From Bacteroidales bacterium (GTDB taxonomy: Bacteria; Bacteroidota; Bacteroidia; Bacteroidales; 4484-276): a DNA stretch of 44,772 nucleotides. The notes under the pieces are model-generated. The model made no database searches. It was not told the origin of the DNA and worked only from the letters and a program-made list of their open reading frames with translations. Positions 20,102-27,640 of the stretch are shown here, one piece after another (within the stretch, counting starts at the first letter, position 1; the number at the start of each line of letters is the position of its first letter). The stretch is taken from contig JACZJL010000095.1 in NCBI GenBank assembly GCA_014860585.1, positions 1 to 44,772 of the forward strand, in the 5' to 3' direction. Made by a program: the position numbers and the translations under genes.

Positions 20102-20941
20102 TTAGTAAGAAACAATTTTCTGCCAGTTAAGTTTTCGGGGATTGATACACATGGCAGGTATTTGTGAACCATTAAAGATAATCTGCTCGTCCCAGGATCC
20201 CAGGATAAAACGTTTAAAACTTTGGTCCGGGTCGGTCATAATCATGATCAGATCAGCATTGATAGTTGTTGCAAAGTCAATCACCTGTTTGGCAAAATTT
20301 GTATTCTTTTCGGCTATCCTGATGGCAAATTTCACATCGTTCGTGCTGAAATATTCAGTAATTTGTTTTACAGCCTCATTAATTTCATCACCTGCCATCT
20401 GGTAGATATGAATTTGGGAATTGAATTGCTTGGCAATGTGAACTGCCCATTTGGTTTTTTCCCATGGCCCTGCATCACTTGTAATCGGGAGCACAATATG
20501 GCGGTAGCCATTATCGAAAGATCGCTTTTGAACAACAATAACAGGTGCAGGTGAACTGGTTACCACCTTCAAAGCGTAACTACCCGTGAGGTGCTGAATA
20601 CCAATTTTTCCATGTGTTCCAAGGTAAAGAAGATTAGCACCTATCTCCTTGGCCACATCACTGATGGTAGTAAAGATTGTGCCTTCTCGGGCAATGCATT
20701 CAGCCTCGATCCCGAAATTAGCTTTAATGTCAGCAACAATTTCGTTTAGTTTTTCTTTGATAGCATTCTCATCAAGGCTATCCTTTTTTAGTTGACTTTT
20801 CGTAGTGCTATCGATCACATGCAGCACAACTACTTTGTAACTTAGGAATTTTGCGGCTTCTGAAGCCTGGTTAATGGCATTGTCGCCCACTGGTGTAAAA
20901 TCTGTGGGAACCAACACGATATTGTTCATGTTTTCAGTCAT
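20102..20941 (-). CDS. Universal stress protein, tandem Usp domains
   Basis: A 279-residue cytoplasmic protein with two UspA-like halves. The first (residues about 7-145) starts NIVLVPTDFTPVGDNAINQA and ends with the nucleotide-binding loop GTHGKIGIQHLTGSYA and APVIVVQ. The second (about 148-275) starts HIVLPITSDAGPWEKTKWAVHIA and is degenerate in its loop (TDPDQSFKRFILGSW). Bacteroidota tandem Usp proteins are associated with stress and starvation. It is monocistronic, with a TATTTTTG element at 20995-20988 and a hairpin terminator. Confidence 0.9.
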   Translation of the reverse strand: MTENMNNIVLVPTDFTPVGDNAINQASEAAKFLSYKVVVLHVIDSTTKSQLKKDSLDENAIKEKLNEIVADIKANFGIEAECIAREGTIFTTISDVAKEIGANLLYLGTHGKIGIQHLTGSYALKVVTSSPAPVIVVQKRSFDNGYRHIVLPITSDAGPWEKTKWAVHIAKQFNSQIHIYQMAGDEINEAVKQITEYFSTNDVKFAIRIAEKNTNFAKQVIDFATTINADLIMIMTDPDQSFKRFILGSWDEQIIFNGSQIPAMCINPRKLNWQKIVSY

Positions 20942-20987
20942 GATAAATTAAGTTTTTTATGTGAATGAACACTCGTTTGCAGTGGTA

Positions 20988-20995
20988 CAAAAATA
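20988..20995 (-). promoter_or_regulatory. Promoter -7 element of the Usp gene
   Basis: TATTTTTG on the minus strand, 46 bases before ATG 20941. Confidence 0.55.
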
Positions 20996-21047
20996 GATTT
21001 TTTTTTGCAGGTGAATTGTTAATGAAATGATTTTTCCAAAAAAAACA

Positions 21048-22250
21048 TTACAAGCCTCTACCTGAGCTAAGCGAAGCAATAGGATCATCCTTTTGGTTAA
21101 CCTTGAAAGGTTCTTCAATAACTTCATCTTTAATTGTGTTATAAAGCTGCTTCACAATTGATGCTGCAGGTGCATTTACGTTGTTCAGAAGAATAATAGT
21201 CACCGAATCTTCAATATATCGTGTGAGACTTGTAGTGAATCCATTCCAAAGGCCGTTATGATAAATTACCTGTTTATCGTCAACAACCATGAATCTCCAG
21301 CCCATTCCATAGTCATGAAAGCGGTTTCTTGGCGTTATAACTTTTGTAAAAGCTATTTTGGTAAGGGAATCGCTGATCAATAGATTATTGCTCCAGGCCT
21401 GTTCCCATTTAAGCAAATCATCCATTGTACTATAAACACTTTTATCGCCTCCTATTTCATCCAAAGGATCGTGATCAAACTTACTGTAACGCCTGCCGCG
21501 CCGCACAAATCCGAAAGCGACGTTTGAAGAAGTATCTATGGTAGTTTTATTCCAGACAAAAGAATGATCCATTCCAACAGGGTCAAAAATATGTTGCTTT
21601 ACAAACTGATGAAAAGGCATATTAGAAACCCGTTCTACCAGCATCGCAAGCATAGCATATCCTGTATTGCTGTAATGGTGTCGGCGACCTGGTGTAAATC
21701 CAAGTCCTGAATTATGTTCCTTCAGTAATGTCAATACATCATCGTAAGTTAGTGATTTTTCTTTATCCCAGTAATTATCAACAAAATACATATAGTTCTG
21801 AAGCCCAGATGTGTGCTGCAAAAGGTGTTTAATTGTAATTTCTTCAAACGGAAATTCAGGGATGTAATTCTGAACCGGTTCTTCTATATGCAGTTTCCCG
21901 CGTTCATGCAACATTAATACTGACATTGCGGTAAAAGCTTTGCTGACCGAAGCCAGTTGGAAAACTGTTTCGAAATTCATTGGCTTTTTTGTGAATATAT
22001 TGGAATACCCTCGTGAAATCTTTACGATAGGATATCCTTTAAATGCAATCAGCACATTACCGTTAAATCGATGGTTATCAAGGACTCTCTGAACAAGCGT
22101 TTCGATGTGCTCCATACGCTCTGCTGACATGGGAGGAGGAATAACAACCTCTTCCGGCAATTCGAGGTTAAATTCCCTTGAAATGATGTCAGTGGTATTG
22201 CACCTAATGAATATTAATAAGAAAATCAGCAGTATTCTGAAAAATCGCAT
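21048..22250 (-). CDS. Serine hydrolase, beta-lactamase/class C PBP family (secreted)
   Basis: A 400-residue protein. ATG 22250 starts MRFFRILLIFLLIFIRC, a signal peptide with a Cys that may be a relaxed lipobox. Catalytic motifs of the family follow: SxxK in LASVSKAFTAM, YxN in YSNTGYAML, and HxG in YHNGLWNG. HLLQHTSGLQNY is a family signature. It may act on D-amino-acid peptides or esters in the periplasm; the substrate cannot be told. A longer frame reaches 22379, but the -7 element at 22285-22278 and overlap with the divergent gene favour 22250. Confidence 0.88.
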   Translation of the reverse strand: MRFFRILLIFLLIFIRCNTTDIISREFNLELPEEVVIPPPMSAERMEHIETLVQRVLDNHRFNGNVLIAFKGYPIVKISRGYSNIFTKKPMNFETVFQLASVSKAFTAMSVLMLHERGKLHIEEPVQNYIPEFPFEEITIKHLLQHTSGLQNYMYFVDNYWDKEKSLTYDDVLTLLKEHNSGLGFTPGRRHHYSNTGYAMLAMLVERVSNMPFHQFVKQHIFDPVGMDHSFVWNKTTIDTSSNVAFGFVRRGRRYSKFDHDPLDEIGGDKSVYSTMDDLLKWEQAWSNNLLISDSLTKIAFTKVITPRNRFHDYGMGWRFMVVDDKQVIYHNGLWNGFTTSLTRYIEDSVTIILLNNVNAPAASIVKQLYNTIKDEVIEEPFKVNQKDDPIASLSSGRGL

Positions 22251-22277
22251 GGCAGGTATCAGATTCAATTGAAGCGT

Positions 22278-22285
22278 CAAAAATA
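22278..22285 (-). promoter_or_regulatory. Promoter -7 element of the serine hydrolase gene
   Basis: TATTTTTG on the minus strand, 27 bases before ATG 22250; this decides the start. Confidence 0.55.
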
Positions 22286-22405
22286 GCATAATTTGAAATT
22301 TTGGAAGATAAATGTAGTCATGAACAGAAAGTTTTGAAGGAGAAATATCACACGATGATTTTTTTTCATAGCTTCGCAAATCGCTTTTGGATAAATTATT
22401 TGCTG

Positions 22406-23098
22406 ATGGTAAGACTTTTTGGGATCAAAATATTGGATGGAAATGAATTTCTGGCTGTTGAGGATGAACTCGAGAGGCTAAAACCTGGCCATTTTTCACA
22501 ATTCAGAAAAAAATACAGAAATCTTACAGCCTTACAGCACAGTTTTTTTAGCGATCTCCTTATCAGGATGTTACTATCAAAACGATATCTGATCCGGGAT
22601 TCTGATGTTGTACTGGGGTACAATGATCATAATAAGCCATTTCTTAAGAACCGGCAGAATCTTCATTTTAATGTTTCACATTCAGGTAGCTGGATAGTGG
22701 CAGCTTTTTCGGAGAAGATTGTGGGTATCGATATCGAAAGGGTTAAAAAAGCTAATTTGGAAGTTGCACATCGGTATTTTTCTGAAGAAGAAGTCTTCTT
22801 TCTCGACCAGATCGAGGAGTCAGCAAAGGATGAATGGTTTTTTAAATTTTGGACTATCAAGGAAAGCTATCTGAAAGCTGTTGGTACGGGACTTACAAGG
22901 CCATTGAGTTCATTCGCGGTAGTATTCAATGGCCGTGAAGTAAAACTGATGGATGGAGGTTTGGAAGTAGATGTAATTCTTAGCCAGATGGATTTTGATC
23001 GCGACTACAAACTGGCAATATGCTCATTTGGAGAATGGATTGAAGACAACGTGGAAATTATCAGCCTTACTGAAATTCTTGATTTTTACAAAGGATAA
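22406..23098 (+). CDS. 4'-phosphopantetheinyl transferase, Sfp/AcpT type
   Basis: Transfers phosphopantetheine from CoA to a carrier-protein serine. The 230-residue protein has LHFNVSHSGSWIVAAF, the metal motif GIDIERV, and WTIKESYLKAVGTGL, the conserved K-E-S-x-x-K signature. Two-half Sfp-type length. The frame is open to 22301, but ATG 22406 is the most family-like start; ATG 22355 (MIFFHSF) is possible. It is convergent with the next gene (12-base gap). The carrier partner is not in the window. Confidence 0.88.
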   Translation: MVRLFGIKILDGNEFLAVEDELERLKPGHFSQFRKKYRNLTALQHSFFSDLLIRMLLSKRYLIRDSDVVLGYNDHNKPFLKNRQNLHFNVSHSGSWIVAAFSEKIVGIDIERVKKANLEVAHRYFSEEEVFFLDQIEESAKDEWFFKFWTIKESYLKAVGTGLTRPLSSFAVVFNGREVKLMDGGLEVDVILSQMDFDRDYKLAICSFGEWIEDNVEIISLTEILDFYKG

Positions 23099-23110
23099 AG
23101 TAACCTTCTG

Positions 23111-23812
23111 CTATATCAGTTTTTTCTGTTGCATCAGGTGGATAATATCCAATACCAATTGACCTGTCGAAAACTTTTCCACATTGTAGGTAATATCATA
23201 GCACAATTCCTGCGAGCAGCCAGCATAGAGCATTTTGATCAGTTTATCGCGATTATTGTCAATTTCTTTGATCCTGGCAAGAGCAACCGCTTTTGACAGG
23301 TCGTGTTTTTCCATAAATCGTTCAGCCCGCCATTGAACCGGCGCAACCAATTTCACATGCAGCGCTTTCTCAATGTCACGGGTGATTTGTGCTCCTCCAC
23401 GACCAAGAATGATTGAATACCCTTCGGTAGCAAAATCGCGGATTACATTTTTAATGGCGTTTTTAATTTTCCATTCACTGTGGTATTCTTTAGAAGTGAC
23501 TGATTGCATGAAATCCTCCCACATGGTTCGCTGTTCAGAATCAAAAATAAACTTTATATTTTCGCTCTGGGTCTTTAATTCCTGCGCTGCTGCTTCAAGG
23601 ATTTTCTTGCTGATTACTTCCCAACTCGATTTGCAACCGATGGGTAGATAGTATTCATTCAGACGAAGTGCAAGCTGACGGGCAAGTGCTGTTCCTTCGC
23701 AGCCGCATTCGCGCGAAATAGTGAGAACCGGCCCTGGTGCTTTTGTTCGAACCGGCGGGATCAACTGCTGCTGATAGCGTTTTTGAAAGTACTCCATGAT
23801 ATGATTTTCCAT
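23111..23812 (-). CDS. Cytidylate kinase-like family protein
   Basis: A 233-residue protein with a P-loop-like ISRECGCEGTALARQLA near residue 33, IILGRGGAQIT, and VKLVAPVQWRAERFME. This matches the cytidylate kinase-like family (AAA_26 type) rather than genuine Cmk, which is a different length. The nucleotide substrate is unknown. TATCTTTC upstream is one base off the -7 consensus. It is divergent from yigZ. Confidence 0.8.
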   Translation of the reverse strand: MENHIMEYFQKRYQQQLIPPVRTKAPGPVLTISRECGCEGTALARQLALRLNEYYLPIGCKSSWEVISKKILEAAAQELKTQSENIKFIFDSEQRTMWEDFMQSVTSKEYHSEWKIKNAIKNVIRDFATEGYSIILGRGGAQITRDIEKALHVKLVAPVQWRAERFMEKHDLSKAVALARIKEIDNNRDKLIKMLYAGCSQELCYDITYNVEKFSTGQLVLDIIHLMQQKKLI

Positions 23813-23927
23813 GGGATTCAGTTTTTAATTTCAGGGTGAAAGATACACATTTTTCACAATTCCAAAAAAAAAATTGAAGAGGATGCTTTTTCAAGCGCAA
23901 AAAGTGACAAACATTCTCAATAGCTTC

Positions 23928-23935
23928 TATTTTTG
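23928..23935 (+). promoter_or_regulatory. Promoter -7 element of the YigZ-family gene
   Basis: TATTTTTG, 13 bases before ATG 23949; it rules out the upstream frame extension to 23874. Confidence 0.55.
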
Positions 23936-23948
23936 CAAAAATTTAATC

Positions 23949-24563
23949 ATGCTTTTTGAGGATACATACAAAACTATCGTCAGCAGATCAGAAGGTGTCT
24001 TTAAGGATAAGGGGAGCAGATTCATTTCTTTTGCCATTCCTGTTCAGACTGAGGAGCAGGTAAAAGCTGAAATTGAAACCTTAAAAAGGGAATATTTCGA
24101 TGCCCGGCATCACTGCTATGCCTATATTTTGGGGTTTAATAAAGATGCTTTTCGGATGAATGATGATGGTGAACCTTCTGGTACTGCAGGGAAACCCATT
24201 CACGGGCAACTCCTCGTTCATGATTTGACCAATACGCTTATTGTGGTTATCAGGTATTTCGGCGGCATTAAACTCGGTGTCAGGGGGCTCATCAATGCCT
24301 ACAAGTTTGCTGCTCAGGAAGCCCTCATCAACAACACCATCGAAACACGAATTGTCAGTGAAGTTTACCAGGTTAAGTTTGCATACGAGGATATGAATGA
24401 TATAATGCGTATCATGAAAGAAGAGGATCTCGACCAAATCAATCACAATTTTCACCTGACCTGCACCCTCGATTTTGCCGTAAGAAAAAGTAGAGCTGAC
24501 AATGTGATTAAAAGGTTCAAAGATTTGAGAAAGGTGGAAGTGAATTATCTTACAACTATTTAA
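23949..24563 (+). CDS. YigZ/IMPACT family protein (UPF0029)
   Basis: A 204-residue cytoplasmic protein with the UPF0029 core ARHHCYAYILG, NDDGEPSGTAGKPIHGQL and VIRYFGGIKLGVRGLINAY, followed by the C-terminal ferredoxin-like DUF1949 domain (about 135-200). YigZ relatives have been linked to translation under stress, but a firm function is lacking. The promoter position implies an extremely short leader. Confidence 0.92.
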   Translation: MLFEDTYKTIVSRSEGVFKDKGSRFISFAIPVQTEEQVKAEIETLKREYFDARHHCYAYILGFNKDAFRMNDDGEPSGTAGKPIHGQLLVHDLTNTLIVVIRYFGGIKLGVRGLINAYKFAAQEALINNTIETRIVSEVYQVKFAYEDMNDIMRIMKEEDLDQINHNFHLTCTLDFAVRKSRADNVIKRFKDLRKVEVNYLTTI

Positions 24564-24725
24564 AATCAACACTTTTGAAAGTAGAGGCTGGCTCGAAGGA
24601 GCTTAAATAGCTGGCAATTTTTGTCAGGTTTAATTGTCCTTTTTGCAATGAGAATAGAGCCAATATAAAAAAAGGAGGATAGAGGTCAACTTAAAATCAG
24701 GCAAACCGGAAAACCACGAAAACTT

Positions 24726-24733
24726 TACTTTCG
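24726..24733 (+). promoter_or_regulatory. Likely promoter -7 element of fmt
   Basis: TACTTTCG, one base from TAnnTTTG, 27 bases before ATG 24761. Confidence 0.4.
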
Positions 24734-24760
24734 CCAAATTATTTAACGCATCGCCATTTA

Positions 24761-25729
24761 ATGAAAAAAGACCTTCGCATTGTATTTATGGGTTCACCAA
24801 AGTTTGCCGTTGCATCACTTGAAGCAATTCTGTCAGCTGATTATAATGTAGTTGGTGTAATCACGGCACCGGATAAAGTTGCAGGTCGGGGTAAGCAGAT
24901 CAGGAAAACCGATGTAAAAGAATTTGCTGAGAAAAAAGGGTTAAACCTATTACAACCGGAAAACCTTAAAGACCCTCTGTTTTTGAAGAACTTTAAAGCA
25001 TTGAACCCAAACCTCGGTATAGTGGTTGCATTCAGGATGTTGCCCGAAGTGGTGTGGGCTTATCCTGAATATGGCACGTTTAATCTTCATGCTTCTCTGC
25101 TTCCTCAATATCGCGGTGCAGCACCTATTAATCATGCCATTATTAAAGGTGAAACGGAAACAGGTGTTACAACTTTCTTTTTAACGCATGAGATCGATAC
25201 CGGCAATGTAATCTATCGTGAAAAACTGCCGATTGGTGAACTTGAAACTTTCGGCCAACTTCATGACAGGATGATGGTTGCAGGTGCTGCTTTAGTTCTA
25301 AAAACTGTTGAAGCCATCCAAAACGATTCTATCAGATTAACTCCACAGTGCAATTTATTCATGCCCGGTGAGCTATTAAACACTGCACCAAAGATATTTA
25401 AGGAAGATTGCCGTATTGACTGGACCCTCAAAGCAAAGGAGATTCATAATCTGGTGAGGGGACTTAGCCCGGTTCCATCCGCTTTTACTCATTTAATCAG
25501 CCCTTCCGGCGAACAGTTCCAAATGAAAATTATCAAAACTACATTCAGGGAGATTGAGCACCAGCAAAAGGCCGGAAGTATAAAATGCGACAACAAGAAG
25601 GAGTTCGGGATTTTTACGAAGGATGGAATTGTCCTGATCGATGAACTACAATTAGCAGGAAAAAAAAGCCTTTCGGTCAATGCTTTTTTAAATGGATTTA
25701 AACTCACCCCGGAGTGGAAAGTTAGATGA
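24761..25729 (+). CDS. fmt: Methionyl-tRNA formyltransferase
   Basis: Formylates initiator Met-tRNA from 10-formyl-THF. The 322-residue protein has IVFMGSPKFAVASLEAI, the catalytic NLHASLLPQYRGAAPI (Asn, His) and THEIDTGNV (Asp), and a C-terminal OB-like domain starting near residue 205. Length is normal. A small hairpin (CGGCT/AGCCG at 25745-25758) follows the stop, but without a T-run. Confidence 0.96.
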   Translation: MKKDLRIVFMGSPKFAVASLEAILSADYNVVGVITAPDKVAGRGKQIRKTDVKEFAEKKGLNLLQPENLKDPLFLKNFKALNPNLGIVVAFRMLPEVVWAYPEYGTFNLHASLLPQYRGAAPINHAIIKGETETGVTTFFLTHEIDTGNVIYREKLPIGELETFGQLHDRMMVAGAALVLKTVEAIQNDSIRLTPQCNLFMPGELLNTAPKIFKEDCRIDWTLKAKEIHNLVRGLSPVPSAFTHLISPSGEQFQMKIIKTTFREIEHQQKAGSIKCDNKKEFGIFTKDGIVLIDELQLAGKKSLSVNAFLNGFKLTPEWKVR

Positions 25730-25840
25730 GTAAAAAGCATCATTCGGCTTGAAAGCCGCTTGAATTATAGATTTTTAACTAAAATTATGAACAAAAAGCC
25801 TTTTTTTTCCACATTTTAACCATTTTTATTGCTGAAATGC

Positions 25841-25870
25841 TTGCTATTATTCAGATTTAGCTTATATTTG
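25841..25870 (+). promoter_or_regulatory. Promoter of the HU gene
   Basis: TTG at 25841 and TATATTTG at 25863-25870 with a 19-base spacer match the Bacteroidota primary sigma consensus, 39 bases before ATG 25910. It is the most complete promoter in the window. Confidence 0.7.
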
Positions 25871-25909
25871 CCGTGATAATTTAATTTATTAATCAAAATT
25901 TCATTGACC

Positions 25910-26179
25910 ATGAACAAAGCTGAACTAATTGATGCAATGGCTGCCGAAGCCGGTTTGACCAAAGTAGATTCAAAAAAAGCATTAGATGCTTTCGTAAAAG
26001 CTACCACCCATGCGCTTAACTCAGGCGACAAAGTTACCCTTGTTGGTTTTGGATCTTTTGGCGTTTCAACACGCGCTGCAAGAACAGGAAGAAACCCACA
26101 AACAGGAAAAGAATTGAAAATTGCCGCCAAGAAAGTGGTAAAATTCAAAGCTGGTAGCGAACTGGCCGGGTCTGTTTAA
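25910..26179 (+). CDS. hup: HU family DNA-binding protein
   Basis: An 89-residue histone-like nucleoid protein. MNKAELIDAMAAEAGLTKVD, then KVTLVGFGSFGVSTRAARTGRNPQTGKEL, the beta-arm signature of HU/IHF, and a C-terminal helix. It bends DNA and compacts the nucleoid. Strong promoter upstream and hairpin terminator downstream. Confidence 0.96.
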   Translation: MNKAELIDAMAAEAGLTKVDSKKALDAFVKATTHALNSGDKVTLVGFGSFGVSTRAARTGRNPQTGKELKIAAKKVVKFKAGSELAGSV

Positions 26180-26195
26180 GCCTTTAACGCAAATT

Positions 26196-26226
26196 AAAAA
26201 AAGCTCCGTTTTACGGGGCTTTTTGT
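26196..26226 (+). terminator. Terminator of the HU gene
   Basis: AAAAAAGCTCCG and CGGGGCTTTTTG form a stem around TTTTA. The stop codon of the convergent glycosylase gene (26211) lies inside the hairpin, so it may serve both directions. Confidence 0.75.
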
Positions 26227-26828
26227 TTTTCAAGGCAAAAGCGGTAAGGCAGCGATGCATCCTCTCCTGCATAATCCACACCTATGCGCTGTCCGGCGGT
26301 TATTTGTCCCGGAAACAACTCTCCCCTGTCTTCAATCCAAATGTGTAATCCGGAAGATGCAGAACCTTCGCCGGTCAATGGAAAACCGGAGTGAGAATAA
26401 TGTATTCCAAGCAACTTGCATACATTTCCTGGGCCAATCCCTTGCCTGACATTAAGTTTTGAGCTTTTTAAGCGTCCAATCATCCGATCCATACCATCCA
26501 ATGGAATTATTGCCCGAATCAGCACAGCATGTGGAACACCCCTGACATTTGTAACCACATTAAAAAGGGAGTGTATTCCATAACACAAGTAAACATAAGC
26601 AATACCTCCTTCTCTGTACATCACTTCATTTCGCCTGGTGATCTTACCTCCATAGGCATGGGAGGCCCTGTCCGTTAACCCTGCATAAGCTTCGGTTTCA
26701 ACAATAATTCCAGAAGTTTGGCAATCATCGAAATTCGTAACAAGCACCTTTCCAAGAAGCCGGCGAGCCACTTCAACAACATCATCCTGCAGGTAAAATG
26801 ATTTACTGATGTGCTTTCCGCTAATCAT
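26211..26828 (-). CDS. DNA-3-methyladenine glycosylase (AAG/MPG family)
   Basis: Removes alkylated purines in base-excision repair. The 205-residue protein has VARRLLGKVLV, the catalytic Glu in IIVETEAYAG, DRASHAYGGKITRRNEVMY, the GIAYVYLCYGIHSLFNVVT core, and VRQGIGPGNVCKLLGI. It starts inside the stop codon of the glycosyltransferase gene (TAATG overlap), so translation is coupled. Confidence 0.94.
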   Translation of the reverse strand: MISGKHISKSFYLQDDVVEVARRLLGKVLVTNFDDCQTSGIIVETEAYAGLTDRASHAYGGKITRRNEVMYREGGIAYVYLCYGIHSLFNVVTNVRGVPHAVLIRAIIPLDGMDRMIGRLKSSKLNVRQGIGPGNVCKLLGIHYSHSGFPLTGEGSASSGLHIWIEDRGELFPGQITAGQRIGVDYAGEDASLPYRFCLEKQKAP

Positions 26829-27565
26829 TAGTACAACTTTGATTTACGGATTCCTGTTTTGTGAAGAAAATGGATCAGGGAGGTTTGCAGCACACCAAGA
26901 CCGTATTTTACACTTCGTCTGAAATTTATAGATGATGCCTCTTCAAAATATTTTGTCGGACATGTGATTTCAGCAATTTCAAATCCCGCCATAAAAATTT
27001 GTGAGATCATCTGATTATCGAATACAAAATCATCAGAATTTGACATGAATTTTATTTTTCTCAGCACTTCACCCGAAAAAGCCCTATAGCCAGTGTGATA
27101 CTCCGAAAGTTTTTGCCAGAATATCCAATTTTGGAACAATGTCAAAATCCTGTTGGCAACATATTTATAAAAGGGCATTCCTCCCATCAGGGCTCCTTTG
27201 CCCAAGATCCGCGAACCAAAAACCACCTTGTACAAATCGTTGGCAATTAGATAGGCCATAGAATGAATAAGCTTTGGAGTGTATTGATAATCAGGGTGAA
27301 GCATGACTACGATATCAGCATTAAGTTCCAATGCTTTTTGGTAGCAGGATTTCTGATTGGCGCCATAGCCTCTGTTTTCAGCATGAACAAGTATATGTTT
27401 TATCCCGAGTTGCCTGGCAACTTCTACACTGTTGTCGTGACTTTTATCATCAACAAAAACCACCTCATCCACAATGTCGAAAGGTATTTCATTATAGGTT
27501 GCTTCAAGTGTCCTGGCGGCGTTGTAAGCCGGTAGGACTACAACAACCTTCATATTGTTAATCAT
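26828..27565 (-). CDS. Glycosyltransferase family 2
   Basis: A 245-residue (ATG 27565) or 241-residue (ATG 27553) GT-A glycosyltransferase: VVVVLPAYNAARTLEAT, VDEVVFVDDKSHDNS (nucleotide-binding Asp pair), ENRGYGANQKSCYQKAL and MLHPDYQYTP. The conserved YHTGYRAFSGEVL is typical of polyprenyl-phosphate-sugar synthase-like members. No transmembrane helix of note. Sugar and acceptor unknown. TACTTTTG at 27624-27617 excludes the upstream extension to 27631. It is followed by the overlapping glycosylase gene. Confidence 0.88.
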   Translation of the reverse strand: MINNMKVVVVLPAYNAARTLEATYNEIPFDIVDEVVFVDDKSHDNSVEVARQLGIKHILVHAENRGYGANQKSCYQKALELNADIVVMLHPDYQYTPKLIHSMAYLIANDLYKVVFGSRILGKGALMGGMPFYKYVANRILTLFQNWIFWQKLSEYHTGYRAFSGEVLRKIKFMSNSDDFVFDNQMISQIFMAGFEIAEITCPTKYFEEASSINFRRSVKYGLGVLQTSLIHFLHKTGIRKSKLY

Positions 27566-27616
27566 AAATCTGGAAAATGAATTAATTAAGTGATTCTGGA
27601 TTGATGAATCAGAGTG

Positions 27617-27624
27617 CAAAAGTA
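27617..27624 (-). promoter_or_regulatory. Promoter -7 element of the glycosyltransferase gene
   Basis: TACTTTTG on the minus strand, 51 bases before ATG 27565, between recQ and the glycosyltransferase gene. Confidence 0.5.
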
Positions 27625-27640
27625 AAAACATTATCTGGTC

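Noticed and set aside
24081-24572. Minus-strand 163-codon frame across yigZ
   Set aside because: It is antisense to the conserved GEPSGTAGKP region; no own features.
24583-24630. GAGGCTGGCTCGAAGGAG resembling the MITE-like terminus at 6258
   Set aside because: Match is short and no inverted partner is present within 200 bases.
25745-25758. Hairpin CGGCT/AGCCG after fmt as terminator
   Set aside because: Short stem and no following T-run; left only as a note on fmt.
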